In this document: positions 9,568-18,284 of the stretch, piece after piece | Layout of the letters: each line of letters starts with the position of its first letter | Position numbering within the stretch: the stretch's first letter is position 1 | From: Chitinivorax sp. B | GTDB lineage: Bacteria > Pseudomonadota > Gammaproteobacteria > Burkholderiales > SCOH01 | NCBI RefSeq assembly: GCF_005503445.1 | Contig: NZ_SCOH01000034.1 | Span: 1 to 61,116, forward strand | Reading direction: 5' to 3' | DNA: 61,116 bases | The notes under the pieces: model-generated | Told to the model about the DNA's origin: nothing | What the model saw: only the letters and a program-made list of their open reading frames with translations | The model's database searches: none | Program-made: the position numbers and the translations under genes

Positions 9568-11421
9568 TTACGCCACTTGCTCGACCGCAGACATGGCACC
9601 TTCATAGACTCGGGCCTCAATGAACAGATTGACAAGATCAGAATCCAGCTTGCCATCCCGTACCTCCATATTCAAGACATCCAGTGCACGATCAATTGGC
9701 ATCGCGGCCTTGTAAGGCCGATCACGTGCGGTAAGGGCGTCAAAGATATCGGCAATGGTCATCATGCGTGTTTGAATCGGAATCTCGTCAGATTTCAAAC
9801 CCCGAGGGTAGCCAGAGCCATCCAGTTTTTCGTGATGACTGCCTGCAATCATCGGTATCTGCGCGAGATCGCCTGTCCACGGTATGGCAGCCAGAAAGGT
9901 ATAGGTATGGCTGACATGGGATTCGATTTCATGACGTTCATCCAATGTCAAACTGCCCCTGGTTACTGACAATGCAGTATATTCGTCATCCGACAACAAT
10001 CCTTCATGAGCCCAAAAGGTTACCGGCAGCTGAAACGTTCGAATTTGTGCCAAACGATCAGCATCGTCACGGTGCAGCATGGCAGGCTCATTTGCTTGCT
10101 CCAACAATGCCAAGTAGGTATCGAGCTCCATTAACTGTGCCCTGCATTGCTCGACCAGCAATGTGCCGGGCGCATGGCCACAATGAGGGCAATGGGGATG
10201 CTGTTCAGCAAATTCCCGCATCACCCGCTCCTTAAGCCACAAGATGCGCAACCGGATGCAGTCCATCCGCTCATGAGAAAGCTTCTTGGATTTGTTCAGC
10301 ACATGCTCCCGCACACCCACTTTGCCAAAATCATGTAGCAATGCAGCGTAGCGTAATTCACGCCATTGCGCTCGATTCAACTCGGCATCGCGCAAACGTG
10401 CTATAGGCGATCGCGCCAGCAGATCAGCCAGTTGACAGGTGTAATCAGCCACCCGGAAAGAATGACCACTGGTTACTGGATCACGAGCTTCAATCGCCAT
10501 CACAGAAGCCGCAACAAATCCCTCAAACAGATTACGAATATTGTCGAGCAACAGGCTGTTTTCGATCGCCACCGCTGCCTGACTGGCCAAGGCTTGTAAC
10601 ATTTCACAGGTGTCTGTATCAAAAGGCTGGCCTTGCCGATGGACAGCTTTGACGTTCAGACACTGCACGATTCCAATCACTTCATCCTGATGATTGCGCA
10701 TCGGAATAGTCAACAGCTCCCGCGTCTGATAGCCATAAGTACGGTCAAAGCTTGGATCGAAGTGGTAGGGCAAGGAGCCCGGAAGCGCATAGACATCGCC
10801 AACATTGACAATTTGGCCAGTCAGCGCTGCATAGCCTGCTATCGACTGCTTGTCGATACGGAATGTCCGTTCCGGCAATTGCAATGGCAATCGCTCGTTG
10901 TGAAACAGTTTGAACTGCAGCATGGGTACGGGACCATCTTTCCGAACCAGGAACAACGAGCCAGCTTCACAATCCGCCAGTTTGCGCGCCTCCTTCAATA
11001 TCTCATCCAACAAGCGAGGCAGTTCCTTTTCTGAGCTCAACGATATGCCGATCTGAGTAATTTCTCGCAGGCTCTGCATCTGCCCGCGCAATTCCTCCTC
11101 CAGCATCATCAAACGGGCACGGTTACCTGCCACCTTGCAGGCCGTTTCGATCAGCCGGGCCAGCGCCTCATCAGATATGGATAGAGCCAGCGGCACATCC
11201 ATATCACCCTCTAAAGCAGCTACCAATCCGCCAAAGGGCTCGGATTGGCACCAAGCAGGCCGAACAGCACCCACACCTAACAACACCAGTGCTACACCTG
11301 CGGGGTGTGTAGCCAACCATGGATCGCCCAACAAACAAACCCGATAGGTTGGCAACAACACCGCTGCCACCCTTTCCAGCCAGCTCTGATCACTGACCCC
11401 AATTAACCATGTCGCTTCCAC
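9568..11421 (-). CDS. GAF-HD-GYP protein, candidate cyclic-di-GMP phosphodiesterase
   Basis: HD-GYP enzymes hydrolyse cyclic-di-GMP. The 617-residue protein has an N-terminal region of about 100 residues that may be a degenerate receiver fold, a short helical linker, a GAF domain at about 125-295 (VAIENSLLLDN at its end), and an HD-GYP domain. Its HD motif LLHDFGKVGV is near residue 363 and HHEKLDGSGYP near 530. Between the two motifs lies a roughly 100-residue insertion with HPHCPHCGH, a possible metal-binding pair. The start is GTG at 11421 with AAGGG upstream. The GAF domain suggests control by a small ligand or redox signal. There are no transmembrane segments. Confidence 0.88.
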   Translation of the reverse strand: MEATWLIGVSDQSWLERVAAVLLPTYRVCLLGDPWLATHPAGVALVLLGVGAVRPAWCQSEPFGGLVAALEGDMDVPLALSISDEALARLIETACKVAGNRARLMMLEEELRGQMQSLREITQIGISLSSEKELPRLLDEILKEARKLADCEAGSLFLVRKDGPVPMLQFKLFHNERLPLQLPERTFRIDKQSIAGYAALTGQIVNVGDVYALPGSLPYHFDPSFDRTYGYQTRELLTIPMRNHQDEVIGIVQCLNVKAVHRQGQPFDTDTCEMLQALASQAAVAIENSLLLDNIRNLFEGFVAASVMAIEARDPVTSGHSFRVADYTCQLADLLARSPIARLRDAELNRAQWRELRYAALLHDFGKVGVREHVLNKSKKLSHERMDCIRLRILWLKERVMREFAEQHPHCPHCGHAPGTLLVEQCRAQLMELDTYLALLEQANEPAMLHRDDADRLAQIRTFQLPVTFWAHEGLLSDDEYTALSVTRGSLTLDERHEIESHVSHTYTFLAAIPWTGDLAQIPMIAGSHHEKLDGSGYPRGLKSDEIPIQTRMMTIADIFDALTARDRPYKAAMPIDRALDVLNMEVRDGKLDSDLVNLFIEARVYEGAMSAVEQVA

Positions 11422-11594
11422 GCTACACCCTTACCCGAATACCCTGTCTCAGTGTAGTCAATTAGATCCATGATTACATTCAAAAATACGATATTAATTA
11501 CTTATTGAAAAAATCAGCAACCAACTAAAATAACAAGAAATTATTAAAGCTCAAGAAAAACACCCTACCAAACAAATCCCAAGGAGAGAACATA

Positions 11595-11618
11595 ATGAAC
11601 ATCTTGCGCAGCTGCTGA
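11595..11618 (+). CDS. Possible 7-codon leader ORF (MNILRSC) upstream of the aminotransferase
   Basis: AAGGAGAG, the best ribosome binding site in the neighbourhood, stands seven bases before an ATG that opens MNILRSC and stops at TGA 11616-11618. The aminotransferase ATG at 11683 lacks a comparable site and is in another frame. Either this is a leader peptide, or the start region of the aminotransferase has been altered by an indel. No terminator-antiterminator pair is evident after it. Confidence 0.35.
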   Translation: MNILRSC

Positions 11619-11682
11619 CACATTGGGTCGCCACACTGGCATGGGTATACTGGTGAATCTACTCGGCCATCACGTCACAATC

Positions 11683-12849
11683 ATGCCTAAGCTCAAACTT
11701 GCCAGCCGCCTCGAATACATTGAACCCTTCCGTGTCATGGCACTCCTTGCGCGAGCAAAAGAGCTGGAAGCCAAAGGTCATGACATTATTCACATGGAAA
11801 TTGGCGAACCAGACTTCCCTACTCCGCCAGATATCGTTCAAGCCGGCATCGCAGCCTTGCTACAGGGAAAGACGGTCTATACCCCTGCATTAGGCATTCC
11901 TGAGCTACGTGCCGCCATTGCACATTTTTACGCCCATCACTACAAAGTGGTTGTCGATCCTGCCCAAGTTGTCATCACTCCTGGCGCATCCGGTGCGTTG
12001 CAATTGGCGCTCAGTGCAATACTGAGCCCCGGGGACGAGGTGATTCTAAGCAACCCGACCTACCCCTGTAATCGGCATTTCATTCACATGTTCGAGGGCG
12101 TTCCGAGGTTGGTTGAAGTGGGGCCAGCACAACGTTTCCAATTGACTGCTGCACTGACCCGCGAACACTGGTCGTCACGCACCCGTGCTGTTATGGTTGC
12201 CAGCCCAGCCAATCCGACTGGCACATTGATTGATCCCGATGAACTGGCACAGATTGGCGATTGGTGCCTAATGCACAATGCAGCTTTGCTGGTCGATGAA
12301 ATCTATCAGGGCCTGATCTATGACCAGCCAGACCAAACTGTGTTAGCCCGCCAACCCAACGCTTTTGTCATCAATAGTTTTTCCAAATACTTCCAAATGA
12401 CAGGTTGGCGGCTGGGTTGGCTGATTGCGCCACTCGATGCAATCCCAGCCATCGAGAAACTAGCAATGAATGCATTCCTATCACCATCCGCCCCAGCACA
12501 ATATGCAGCACTGGCCGCATTCAGTGATACCACGCTAGCTTTGCTGGAAAGCCGCCGTCAATGCTTTCGTGAGCGCCGGGATTTCTTGTTGGCCATGCTG
12601 ACAGAACTGGGGTTTGACATCCCCGCTCAACCTCAAGGCGCTTTTTACATCTATGCCAATGCCAGCCACCTAACGGACAATGCCGAGCAGTTTGCGATCC
12701 GCCTACTCGAATCGGCTAATGTTGCTATTACACCCGGCCTGGACTTTGGCGGTACTGCTGCCAGCCAGTATCTGCGCTTTGCCTACACTACATCGATTGA
12801 GCGCATGCGCGAAGCAGGAGCTCGAATCAAAACATTCATTAAAAGTTAA
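11683..12849 (+). CDS. PLP-dependent class I/II aminotransferase
   Basis: This fold-type I aminotransferase of 388 residues (from ATG 11683) has HMEIGEPDFPTPP near the N-terminus, NPTYPCNRHF, ASPANPTGTL, the PLP phosphate/aldimine region VDEIYQGLIYD and the lysine in SFSKYFQMTGWRLGW. Such sequences belong to the AspC/AlaC-like superfamily that moves amino groups between amino acids and 2-oxoacids; the substrate cannot be told. Upstream in-frame starts at 11641 (ATG) and 11623 (TTG) would add residues unlike the family. It is divergent from the HD-GYP gene. Confidence 0.85.
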   Translation: MPKLKLASRLEYIEPFRVMALLARAKELEAKGHDIIHMEIGEPDFPTPPDIVQAGIAALLQGKTVYTPALGIPELRAAIAHFYAHHYKVVVDPAQVVITPGASGALQLALSAILSPGDEVILSNPTYPCNRHFIHMFEGVPRLVEVGPAQRFQLTAALTREHWSSRTRAVMVASPANPTGTLIDPDELAQIGDWCLMHNAALLVDEIYQGLIYDQPDQTVLARQPNAFVINSFSKYFQMTGWRLGWLIAPLDAIPAIEKLAMNAFLSPSAPAQYAALAAFSDTTLALLESRRQCFRERRDFLLAMLTELGFDIPAQPQGAFYIYANASHLTDNAEQFAIRLLESANVAITPGLDFGGTAASQYLRFAYTTSIERMREAGARIKTFIKS

Positions 12850-13051
12850 ATGACTGGTGCGCCGCAAATCAAGCAATGACAAGGAGATAAGTGAAAATCC
12901 AAGCATGCTTAATGCATCAAAATCATTGAATATTAGCTCTAATTTAGTTTACTATTGCATAATTAAAATAATATCCCGATGTTCGAATGTTGCTTTACTT
13001 ACCGCAGACCAACCAGTAGCACCGGGAACAGGGAAACTAGAAAGGCTAGCG

Positions 13052-14668
13052 ATGTTCGACTTCAAGGGCCTGATTTCGGCCCTACTGCGCCGCCCACCGG
13101 CAGATGGGGTTCATAACCTCAAGTCAGCCACCATTTGGGTGCAAGAATTACCACAAGGCGACATTCATCAAGCTCAGGCGGAAATTGTCAAAACACTGGC
13201 AGCACTCAACACCAATGCCAGGATGAATCTAAAAGAGCGCATCAAAACCATTCTTTACTTGGATGAAAAAGCACAACCCTTACAACAGTCGCTTTGTGAG
13301 GACTACATTGCAGATACTGGCTTTGGCAAGCATTACCTGCCAACGATCATGGCGTTCTGGACCGAAATGGCAAACGCCTACAAAACCTGCCTTCGACAAT
13401 ATGCCGAAAAACCAGCACGCGGTGTTAATACCGATCTGCCCGTAGTGACTGCGCGGGGCCTATATTACTTCGGCATGATTGCCAAATGGCATCATATTCG
13501 TTACTTGCCGGTCGATGGTAAGGTTTGGCGCAATCTACATCGCTTTTATACCTTTGCCGAAGCGGAAGGGTTTGCCCGGAATCAGGTTCGGCTGTTTCCA
13601 GGTGAGTTACCAACCAGCTGCGTTCGCGAATACCTACGCCCACTGATGTTGGAGTTGGCCGTTCCCGCCTCGCTGCTTCCCGGACAAATCCTGATGGTGA
13701 CCCACTGGCTGGAAACCTGGACTGACTTACTGTCACTGGACAGCCAAGTCCGGCCACATCGACAGCTGTTTGCCGTCAATCTGGACGAGCCCAAACCCGC
13801 CCGTAAATTGCGCCGCAATATGGTCGACAGCAAATATCGGTATTGGAGTACTGACCTGCTGATCGAACGCATTGAGCAGGTCATCGAGCAATTGAAGCAA
13901 GGGGAACTACCCGCCCGCCTGGGGTTGAGCGAAGCGTTTCGACTTCCTTCCGGAATGGATCTTTTGGAGAACATCGCCAATCGATGGTCACGCGAAGGGG
14001 CCAGCGCCACTCGCAAACATGAGCGACAGCGCGAAGAGAAAAATATCCAGGTCATTCATGGCTTACAGAAAACGCTGGAACAACTTCGTCATCCAGAACG
14101 TTTCAAGCAACTTCGTCGTAATGGCAAAGGCAATACTGGTATCGAGATCATTGCAAACAGTGCACCCGTCATTTCAGAAGACGAACCGGATATGCTGAGC
14201 GTAGAGCTGCGTGAATGGCAAATGGAAAATGCCAGTCAATATGGGATTGGCGCCAGTTTCACTTCAGATTTTGATGACGATCTGGCCGTGGGCGATTTAA
14301 TTGGACTGAAACCCCAAGAACAAGCACGTTTTGCTATTGGCATCGTTCGCCGTATTCAGAAGAATATCCAAGGCGAAGTCTATGTAGGCATCGAAACCAT
14401 CAATCACACACCTGTACTTGTAGAATTACATTCTGCGGCATCGGGTATGACCGAGCAAAGCCTCATGACCACCAACGCCATCTACTTGCCTGAAGCCGAT
14501 GATGGCATGCTCCCCCGATGTCTACTCATGCCGACCCAAGACTTTGAAACTGGCAAAGAGCTACAACTAAAAGCCCAAGGAAAATCATTCACGATTCGCC
14601 TCAAACATTCGATTGAGCAAGCAAGTGATTACACCCGAGCGCCATTTGCAGTACTTGCCAAGCATTAA
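13052..14668 (+). CDS. Large cytoplasmic protein with a PilZ-like C-terminal region
   Basis: This is a 538-residue protein from the ATG at 13052; the frame is open for 65 codons upstream, but that stretch is AT-rich and low-complexity. The first 350 residues are helical with no domain I recognise. Near residues 315-330 comes a basic run RKHERQ (RxxxR), and near 390 NASQYGIGA (NxSxxG), followed by GDLIGLK and YVGIETI strands. RxxxR and NxSxxG are the two cyclic-di-GMP contact motifs of PilZ domains, although they are further apart here than usual. I infer a cyclic-di-GMP receptor with moderate confidence. Its position between HD-GYP genes fits but proves nothing. Confidence 0.6.
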   Translation: MFDFKGLISALLRRPPADGVHNLKSATIWVQELPQGDIHQAQAEIVKTLAALNTNARMNLKERIKTILYLDEKAQPLQQSLCEDYIADTGFGKHYLPTIMAFWTEMANAYKTCLRQYAEKPARGVNTDLPVVTARGLYYFGMIAKWHHIRYLPVDGKVWRNLHRFYTFAEAEGFARNQVRLFPGELPTSCVREYLRPLMLELAVPASLLPGQILMVTHWLETWTDLLSLDSQVRPHRQLFAVNLDEPKPARKLRRNMVDSKYRYWSTDLLIERIEQVIEQLKQGELPARLGLSEAFRLPSGMDLLENIANRWSREGASATRKHERQREEKNIQVIHGLQKTLEQLRHPERFKQLRRNGKGNTGIEIIANSAPVISEDEPDMLSVELREWQMENASQYGIGASFTSDFDDDLAVGDLIGLKPQEQARFAIGIVRRIQKNIQGEVYVGIETINHTPVLVELHSAASGMTEQSLMTTNAIYLPEADDGMLPRCLLMPTQDFETGKELQLKAQGKSFTIRLKHSIEQASDYTRAPFAVLAKH

Positions 14669-14700
14669 TCGACTTTGGGCACCCATCGTGCAACCTATTA

Positions 14701-14730
14701 AAAAGCCGTGACTTAGGCCACGGCTTTTGC
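14701..14730. terminator. Bidirectional terminator between convergent genes
   Basis: AAAAGCCGTG (14701-14710) pairs with CACGGCTTTT (14719-14728). A-runs and T-runs on either side let it work for the PilZ-like gene (plus) and the chalcone-isomerase-like gene (minus). Confidence 0.85.
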
Positions 14731-14747
14731 TTATCCAACAGGCTGGA

Positions 14748-15314
14748 TTAGCCTTCAAGCATCGATTTCTTTAAATCATCCTGAACTGGCTTCTTGCCTA
14801 GCCAGATTCTCAGCATAGCTGCCTGAAAATCCATGCCCTGGATCACATCCTTAGGCTGATTACGCACGGTGATTCGTGTCGACCCATCAGCATTGAAATC
14901 CAAATGAATCACATCATTTTCACGCACTTCTCGTACAGCCTTGAAGATCTTCTCCATTTCAGCAATCTTGGGCTGAATGGCTGCCAGTTCGGCGCCGCTG
15001 GTATTGGCTGTGATGCCTTCCTTGAAAGCATCCAGCATCTTTTCTGCCTCAACATCACGCTTCATAACCAAGGTCACGCGACGCGTCTGCTTGGCGCCGA
15101 TGATAGCGTCGGCATCCCTGCTCTTGGCAGACAGGTACAATCCTGCCACATAAACCTTGGCCAAACCGAATTTGGTGCGCACCCCCGCCCCATTCAGCGA
15201 CAGCTCGCTGCCAGCCACCGCAACTTTATCATCCAGCTTGACACCCGCGACCTCCGCAGCGAAAGCAGGCAGGGTTGCCACCACCAGTGCTGACGACAGA
15301 ATCCATCTCTTCAT
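14748..15314 (-). CDS. Exported chalcone-isomerase-like protein
   Basis: This 188-residue protein from the ATG at 15314 is preceded by GAGGGGG. A signal peptide MKRWILSSALVVATLPAFA is followed by AEVAGVKLDDKV. The remainder has the bacterial chalcone-isomerase-like fold signature: GVRTKFGLAKVYVAGLYL early and QGMDFQAAMLRIWLG late. True chalcone isomerases act on plant flavonoids; bacterial exported relatives have no established reaction and may bind fatty acids or related lipids. It sits downstream of a fatty-acid catabolism block but is separated from it by another gene. Confidence 0.8.
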   Translation of the reverse strand: MKRWILSSALVVATLPAFAAEVAGVKLDDKVAVAGSELSLNGAGVRTKFGLAKVYVAGLYLSAKSRDADAIIGAKQTRRVTLVMKRDVEAEKMLDAFKEGITANTSGAELAAIQPKIAEMEKIFKAVREVRENDVIHLDFNADGSTRITVRNQPKDVIQGMDFQAAMLRIWLGKKPVQDDLKKSMLEG

Positions 15315-15479
15315 TACATCCCCCTCTATTTCAAAACCCAACTCGACTAGAGCTTATATTCTAATCATGCGCTATATTGTTCGCTTGATCGAACCATGTC
15401 AAGCCAGCCGCACATTAACCAGCCTGTTACATACATAGCATGAGCTGAGCTGGCAGCAATATTGGCTAGCTTGCTGGAC

Positions 15480-16724
15480 TTATTTCTTGACTAACGGGCA
15501 GGTACTCTGTGCCAACGGCTTGAATACGTTATCGGCTTTCAATGTGCGCTTGATCTTCAGGAGATCCCACTGGGCTTCACCTTTGGACTCCAGCGGTTTT
15601 TTGACTTCAACCAGATACATATCATGCATCATGCGACCATCTTCACGGATATAGCCATCCTTGGTGAAGAAGTCATTGACTTTGGTGGTTCGCATCCGAT
15701 CCATCACCGCATTTCCCTCATCGGTCCCTGCAGCCTGTACGGAGCGTAGATAATGCATCACCCCCGAATACACCCCAGCCTGTGAAGCCGTTGGCATTTT
15801 CTTGGCTTGGGCAAAAAAGCGCCGGGCAAATTCACGGGTTTCGTTATCTCGATCCCAATAAAAGCCGGTAATGAACTTCATGCCCTGTGCGACATCAAGC
15901 CCCAATGCTTTGATATCACTGTCAAATACCACCATGCCAACCGGCTCCTGCTCCGGGCCGAACAAGCCAAATTCGCGGGCTTGCTTAACGGCATTGACAA
16001 AATCACCGCCTGCAACGGCAAACACCATCCCTTGCGCCCCACTTTCCTGCATTTTCAAAAGATATGGGGTGAAATCAACATTTGATGGGGGTGTTTTAAC
16101 AAATGGCGCATAGACCTTGCCACCTGCCTTACGCACGGCCATGGCGGCCAGGAAAATATCATTGGCGGTCGCTTTGTCAGTCTTATCGCCATAATCGGTT
16201 GCCATCACCGAGAAACTCTTGATACCGTCATTGATCAATTCACGCATCAAGCCATGAGAGGCCGCATAAGCATCATAAACCCAATCCACCGCCAACCGGC
16301 TGCAAGCATCGTTGGTCAACGCAGAGGTCGAAGCGCCGGTTTTGATGGATACCACGCCACGTTCCGAGAAATATTTGGATACTCCGATCGCCACTTGCGA
16401 ATTCATTAATTCAGTGACCATATCGACACGTGGACGCTGCAGATCCCAGGTTTTAGCAATAGCCATTGCATCGTCCAGCTCATTTTTGTGATCGGCACTG
16501 ACCACCTCGATCTTTTTTCCCAATACTCTGCCACCAAAGTCCTTGACGGCCATTTGAGCAGCAAGCGTCGCGCCTTTGCCACCCACATCAGCATACACCC
16601 CGGACATATCAGTCAACACACCAATACGTACAACATCATCCGACACGCCAGCCCCTTGGACGAATGTGCTCGCCAACGCGATACCTATGGCAGCAACCAG
16701 CTTTTTCAAGTGCATGATGGCCAT
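15480..16724 (-). CDS. ABC transporter substrate-binding protein, branched-chain amino acid (LivK/HAAT) type
   Basis: This 414-residue periplasmic protein has a signal peptide (MHLKKLVAAIGIALASTFVQG) and the type I binding-protein fold beginning VVRIGVLTDMSGVYADVGG. No permease or ATPase genes are adjacent, so it must use a transporter encoded elsewhere. The family handles branched-chain amino acids, amides, aromatic and other carboxylates; the ligand is unknown. A GAGGA stands before the ATG. A PsrA-type operator lies about 140 bases upstream, which hints at control by fatty-acid signals. Confidence 0.87.
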   Translation of the reverse strand: MAIMHLKKLVAAIGIALASTFVQGAGVSDDVVRIGVLTDMSGVYADVGGKGATLAAQMAVKDFGGRVLGKKIEVVSADHKNELDDAMAIAKTWDLQRPRVDMVTELMNSQVAIGVSKYFSERGVVSIKTGASTSALTNDACSRLAVDWVYDAYAASHGLMRELINDGIKSFSVMATDYGDKTDKATANDIFLAAMAVRKAGGKVYAPFVKTPPSNVDFTPYLLKMQESGAQGMVFAVAGGDFVNAVKQAREFGLFGPEQEPVGMVVFDSDIKALGLDVAQGMKFITGFYWDRDNETREFARRFFAQAKKMPTASQAGVYSGVMHYLRSVQAAGTDEGNAVMDRMRTTKVNDFFTKDGYIREDGRMMHDMYLVEVKKPLESKGEAQWDLLKIKRTLKADNVFKPLAQSTCPLVKK

Positions 16725-16865
16725 CCCAATCCTCTCACTGAATCTTAAAAATCAGCATATATTAATATTAGAACATTAACTCAACAATCAGGAAAATCAT
16801 TACGCTTCAGTCCATTGGCTCATCCTTCAGCCTAGCAGTCACTCCTGATTGCCAACGCAAACGGT

Positions 16866-16879
16866 CAAACGACCGTTTC
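16866..16879. promoter_or_regulatory. Candidate PsrA operator upstream of the binding-protein gene
   Basis: CAAACGACCGTTTC matches the published PsrA consensus G/C-AAAC-N2-4-GTTT-G/C with a 4-base spacer. It lies inside a larger perfect inverted repeat AAACGGTC/GACCGTTT (16859-16866 with 16871-16878), and a further CAAAC half-site is at 16858-16862. It lies between the fadA terminator and the binding-protein gene. Confidence 0.55.
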
Positions 16880-16904
16880 GACAAAATACTCTAAATTTTA
16901 GCAA

Positions 16905-16932
16905 CAAAAAGGGGAAGGCGCACACCTTCCCC
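16905..16932 (-). terminator. Rho-independent terminator of the fad genes
   Basis: On the minus strand GGGGAAGG pairs with CCTTCCCC (16925-16932 with 16911-16918) around a 6-base loop, followed by TTTTTG. It is 38 bases beyond the fadA stop. Confidence 0.9.
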
Positions 16933-16970
16933 TAATCAAATTTACGTATTGATTAATTTTTTCGATACAT

Positions 16971-18176
16971 TTACAGCACTTGGATGATACCAGCAGCGCC
17001 CATACCGGTACCGATACACATGGTCACCATGCCGTACTTGCCTTGCATACCATGACGACGCATGCCATGGATCAGCGTAGCGGTACGAATCGCACCCGTT
17101 GCACCCAGCGGGTGACCCAACGCAATAGCACCACCCAACGGGTTGATCTTGCTGGTATCCAGCTCCAGGTCACGAATCACCGCCATAGCTTGTGCAGCAA
17201 ATGCTTCGTTCAGCTCCATCCATGCGATGTCGTCACGTGTCAGGCCAGCCAAGCGCAATGCTGCTGGAATTGCCTCTTTCGGACCGATACCCATGATTGC
17301 AGGCGGTACACCCTTCACCGCAAAGCTGACGAAACGTGCCAACGGTGTCAGGTTGAACTGCTTCAGGATCTTTTCCGATACCAAGATTACCGCACCGGCG
17401 CCATCCGACATCTGTGACGAGTTACCAGCCGTCACCGAACCCTTGGCATCGAATACCGTCTTCAGCTTGGCCAGACCTTCCAGGCTGGTATCAGCGCGTG
17501 GGCCTTCATCGGTATCCAGCAATTTCTTGACGATGTCGACTTCGCCCGTTGCCAGATTTGGTGTACGGTAGATAGCTTCCAGCGGCGTGATTTCATCCTT
17601 GAATTCACCAGTTTGGATCGCTGCGATAGCACGACGATGGGATTCAGCCGCAAATGCGTCCTGATCTTCGCGCGATACTTTCCATTGCTGTGCCACTTTT
17701 TCAGCGGTCAAACCCATGCCATAAGCAATAGCAACATTCTCGTCCTTGGCGAAGATTTCCGGATTCAGGGAAATCTTGTTACCCATCATCGGCACCATGG
17801 ACATCGATTCGGAACCCGCCGCGATCACAACATCTGCCTCACCTGTGCGGATGCGATCAGCTGCCATTTGCACAGCATTGATACCGGAAGAGCAGTAACG
17901 GTTGATGGTCACGCCGCCAACCGTGTTCGGCAGACCAGCCAACAATACGCCAATACGCGCCATGTTCAGGCCTTGCTCGGCTTCCGGGAATGCACAACCT
18001 ACGATCGCGTCTTCGATCAGATTGACATCCAGCGACGGCACTTGTGCCAGCGCGCCTTTGATTACATGGGCCAGCATGTCGTCCGGGCGGACGTTCCGCA
18101 TCATGCCACGTGGCGCTTTGCCGACCGGGGTACGGGTCGTGGCTACGATGTAAGCTTCTTGAACTTGCTTCGTCAT
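16971..18176 (-). CDS. fadA: Acetyl-CoA acyltransferase (thiolase) FadA
   Basis: This enzyme cleaves 3-ketoacyl-CoA with CoA to release acetyl-CoA, the last step of beta-oxidation. It has 401 residues from the ATG at 18176, with GGAG nine bases upstream; the frame extends 27 codons further without family similarity. The nucleophilic cysteine lies in RYCSSGINAVQMA, GGAIALGHPLGATGA supplies the histidine, and the second active cysteine is in CIGTGMGAAGI at the C-terminus. It follows the dehydrogenase/hydratase gene in the same direction and presumably forms the trifunctional complex with it. Confidence 0.94.
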   Translation of the reverse strand: MTKQVQEAYIVATTRTPVGKAPRGMMRNVRPDDMLAHVIKGALAQVPSLDVNLIEDAIVGCAFPEAEQGLNMARIGVLLAGLPNTVGGVTINRYCSSGINAVQMAADRIRTGEADVVIAAGSESMSMVPMMGNKISLNPEIFAKDENVAIAYGMGLTAEKVAQQWKVSREDQDAFAAESHRRAIAAIQTGEFKDEITPLEAIYRTPNLATGEVDIVKKLLDTDEGPRADTSLEGLAKLKTVFDAKGSVTAGNSSQMSDGAGAVILVSEKILKQFNLTPLARFVSFAVKGVPPAIMGIGPKEAIPAALRLAGLTRDDIAWMELNEAFAAQAMAVIRDLELDTSKINPLGGAIALGHPLGATGAIRTATLIHGMRRHGMQGKYGMVTMCIGTGMGAAGIIQVL

Positions 18177-18247
18177 TTCAACATTCTCCAAATGAATTCT
18201 ATCGACCTGTCCGAAGTCCGCACCCAGTGCGGCGCTTCGAGCACCGA

Positions 18248-18270
18248 GAAGCCGCATTCCATGCGGCTTC
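18248..18270 (-). other. Intercistronic hairpin between fadB and fadA
   Basis: GAAGCCGCAT/ATGCGGCTTC is a perfect 10-bp stem with a 3-base loop in the 108-base gap between the two genes. No U-tract follows on the minus strand, so it is more likely an mRNA processing or stability element than a terminator. Confidence 0.6.
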
Positions 18271-18284
18271 CAGCTCAGTCATGA

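Noticed and set aside
11595-11640. SD-preceded ATG as the true aminotransferase start
   Set aside because: The frame stops after seven codons and is not the enzyme's frame; it is kept only as a possible leader.
17613-18284. 223-codon open frame antisense to fadA
   Set aside because: Overlaps the conserved thiolase almost completely and lacks any motif.
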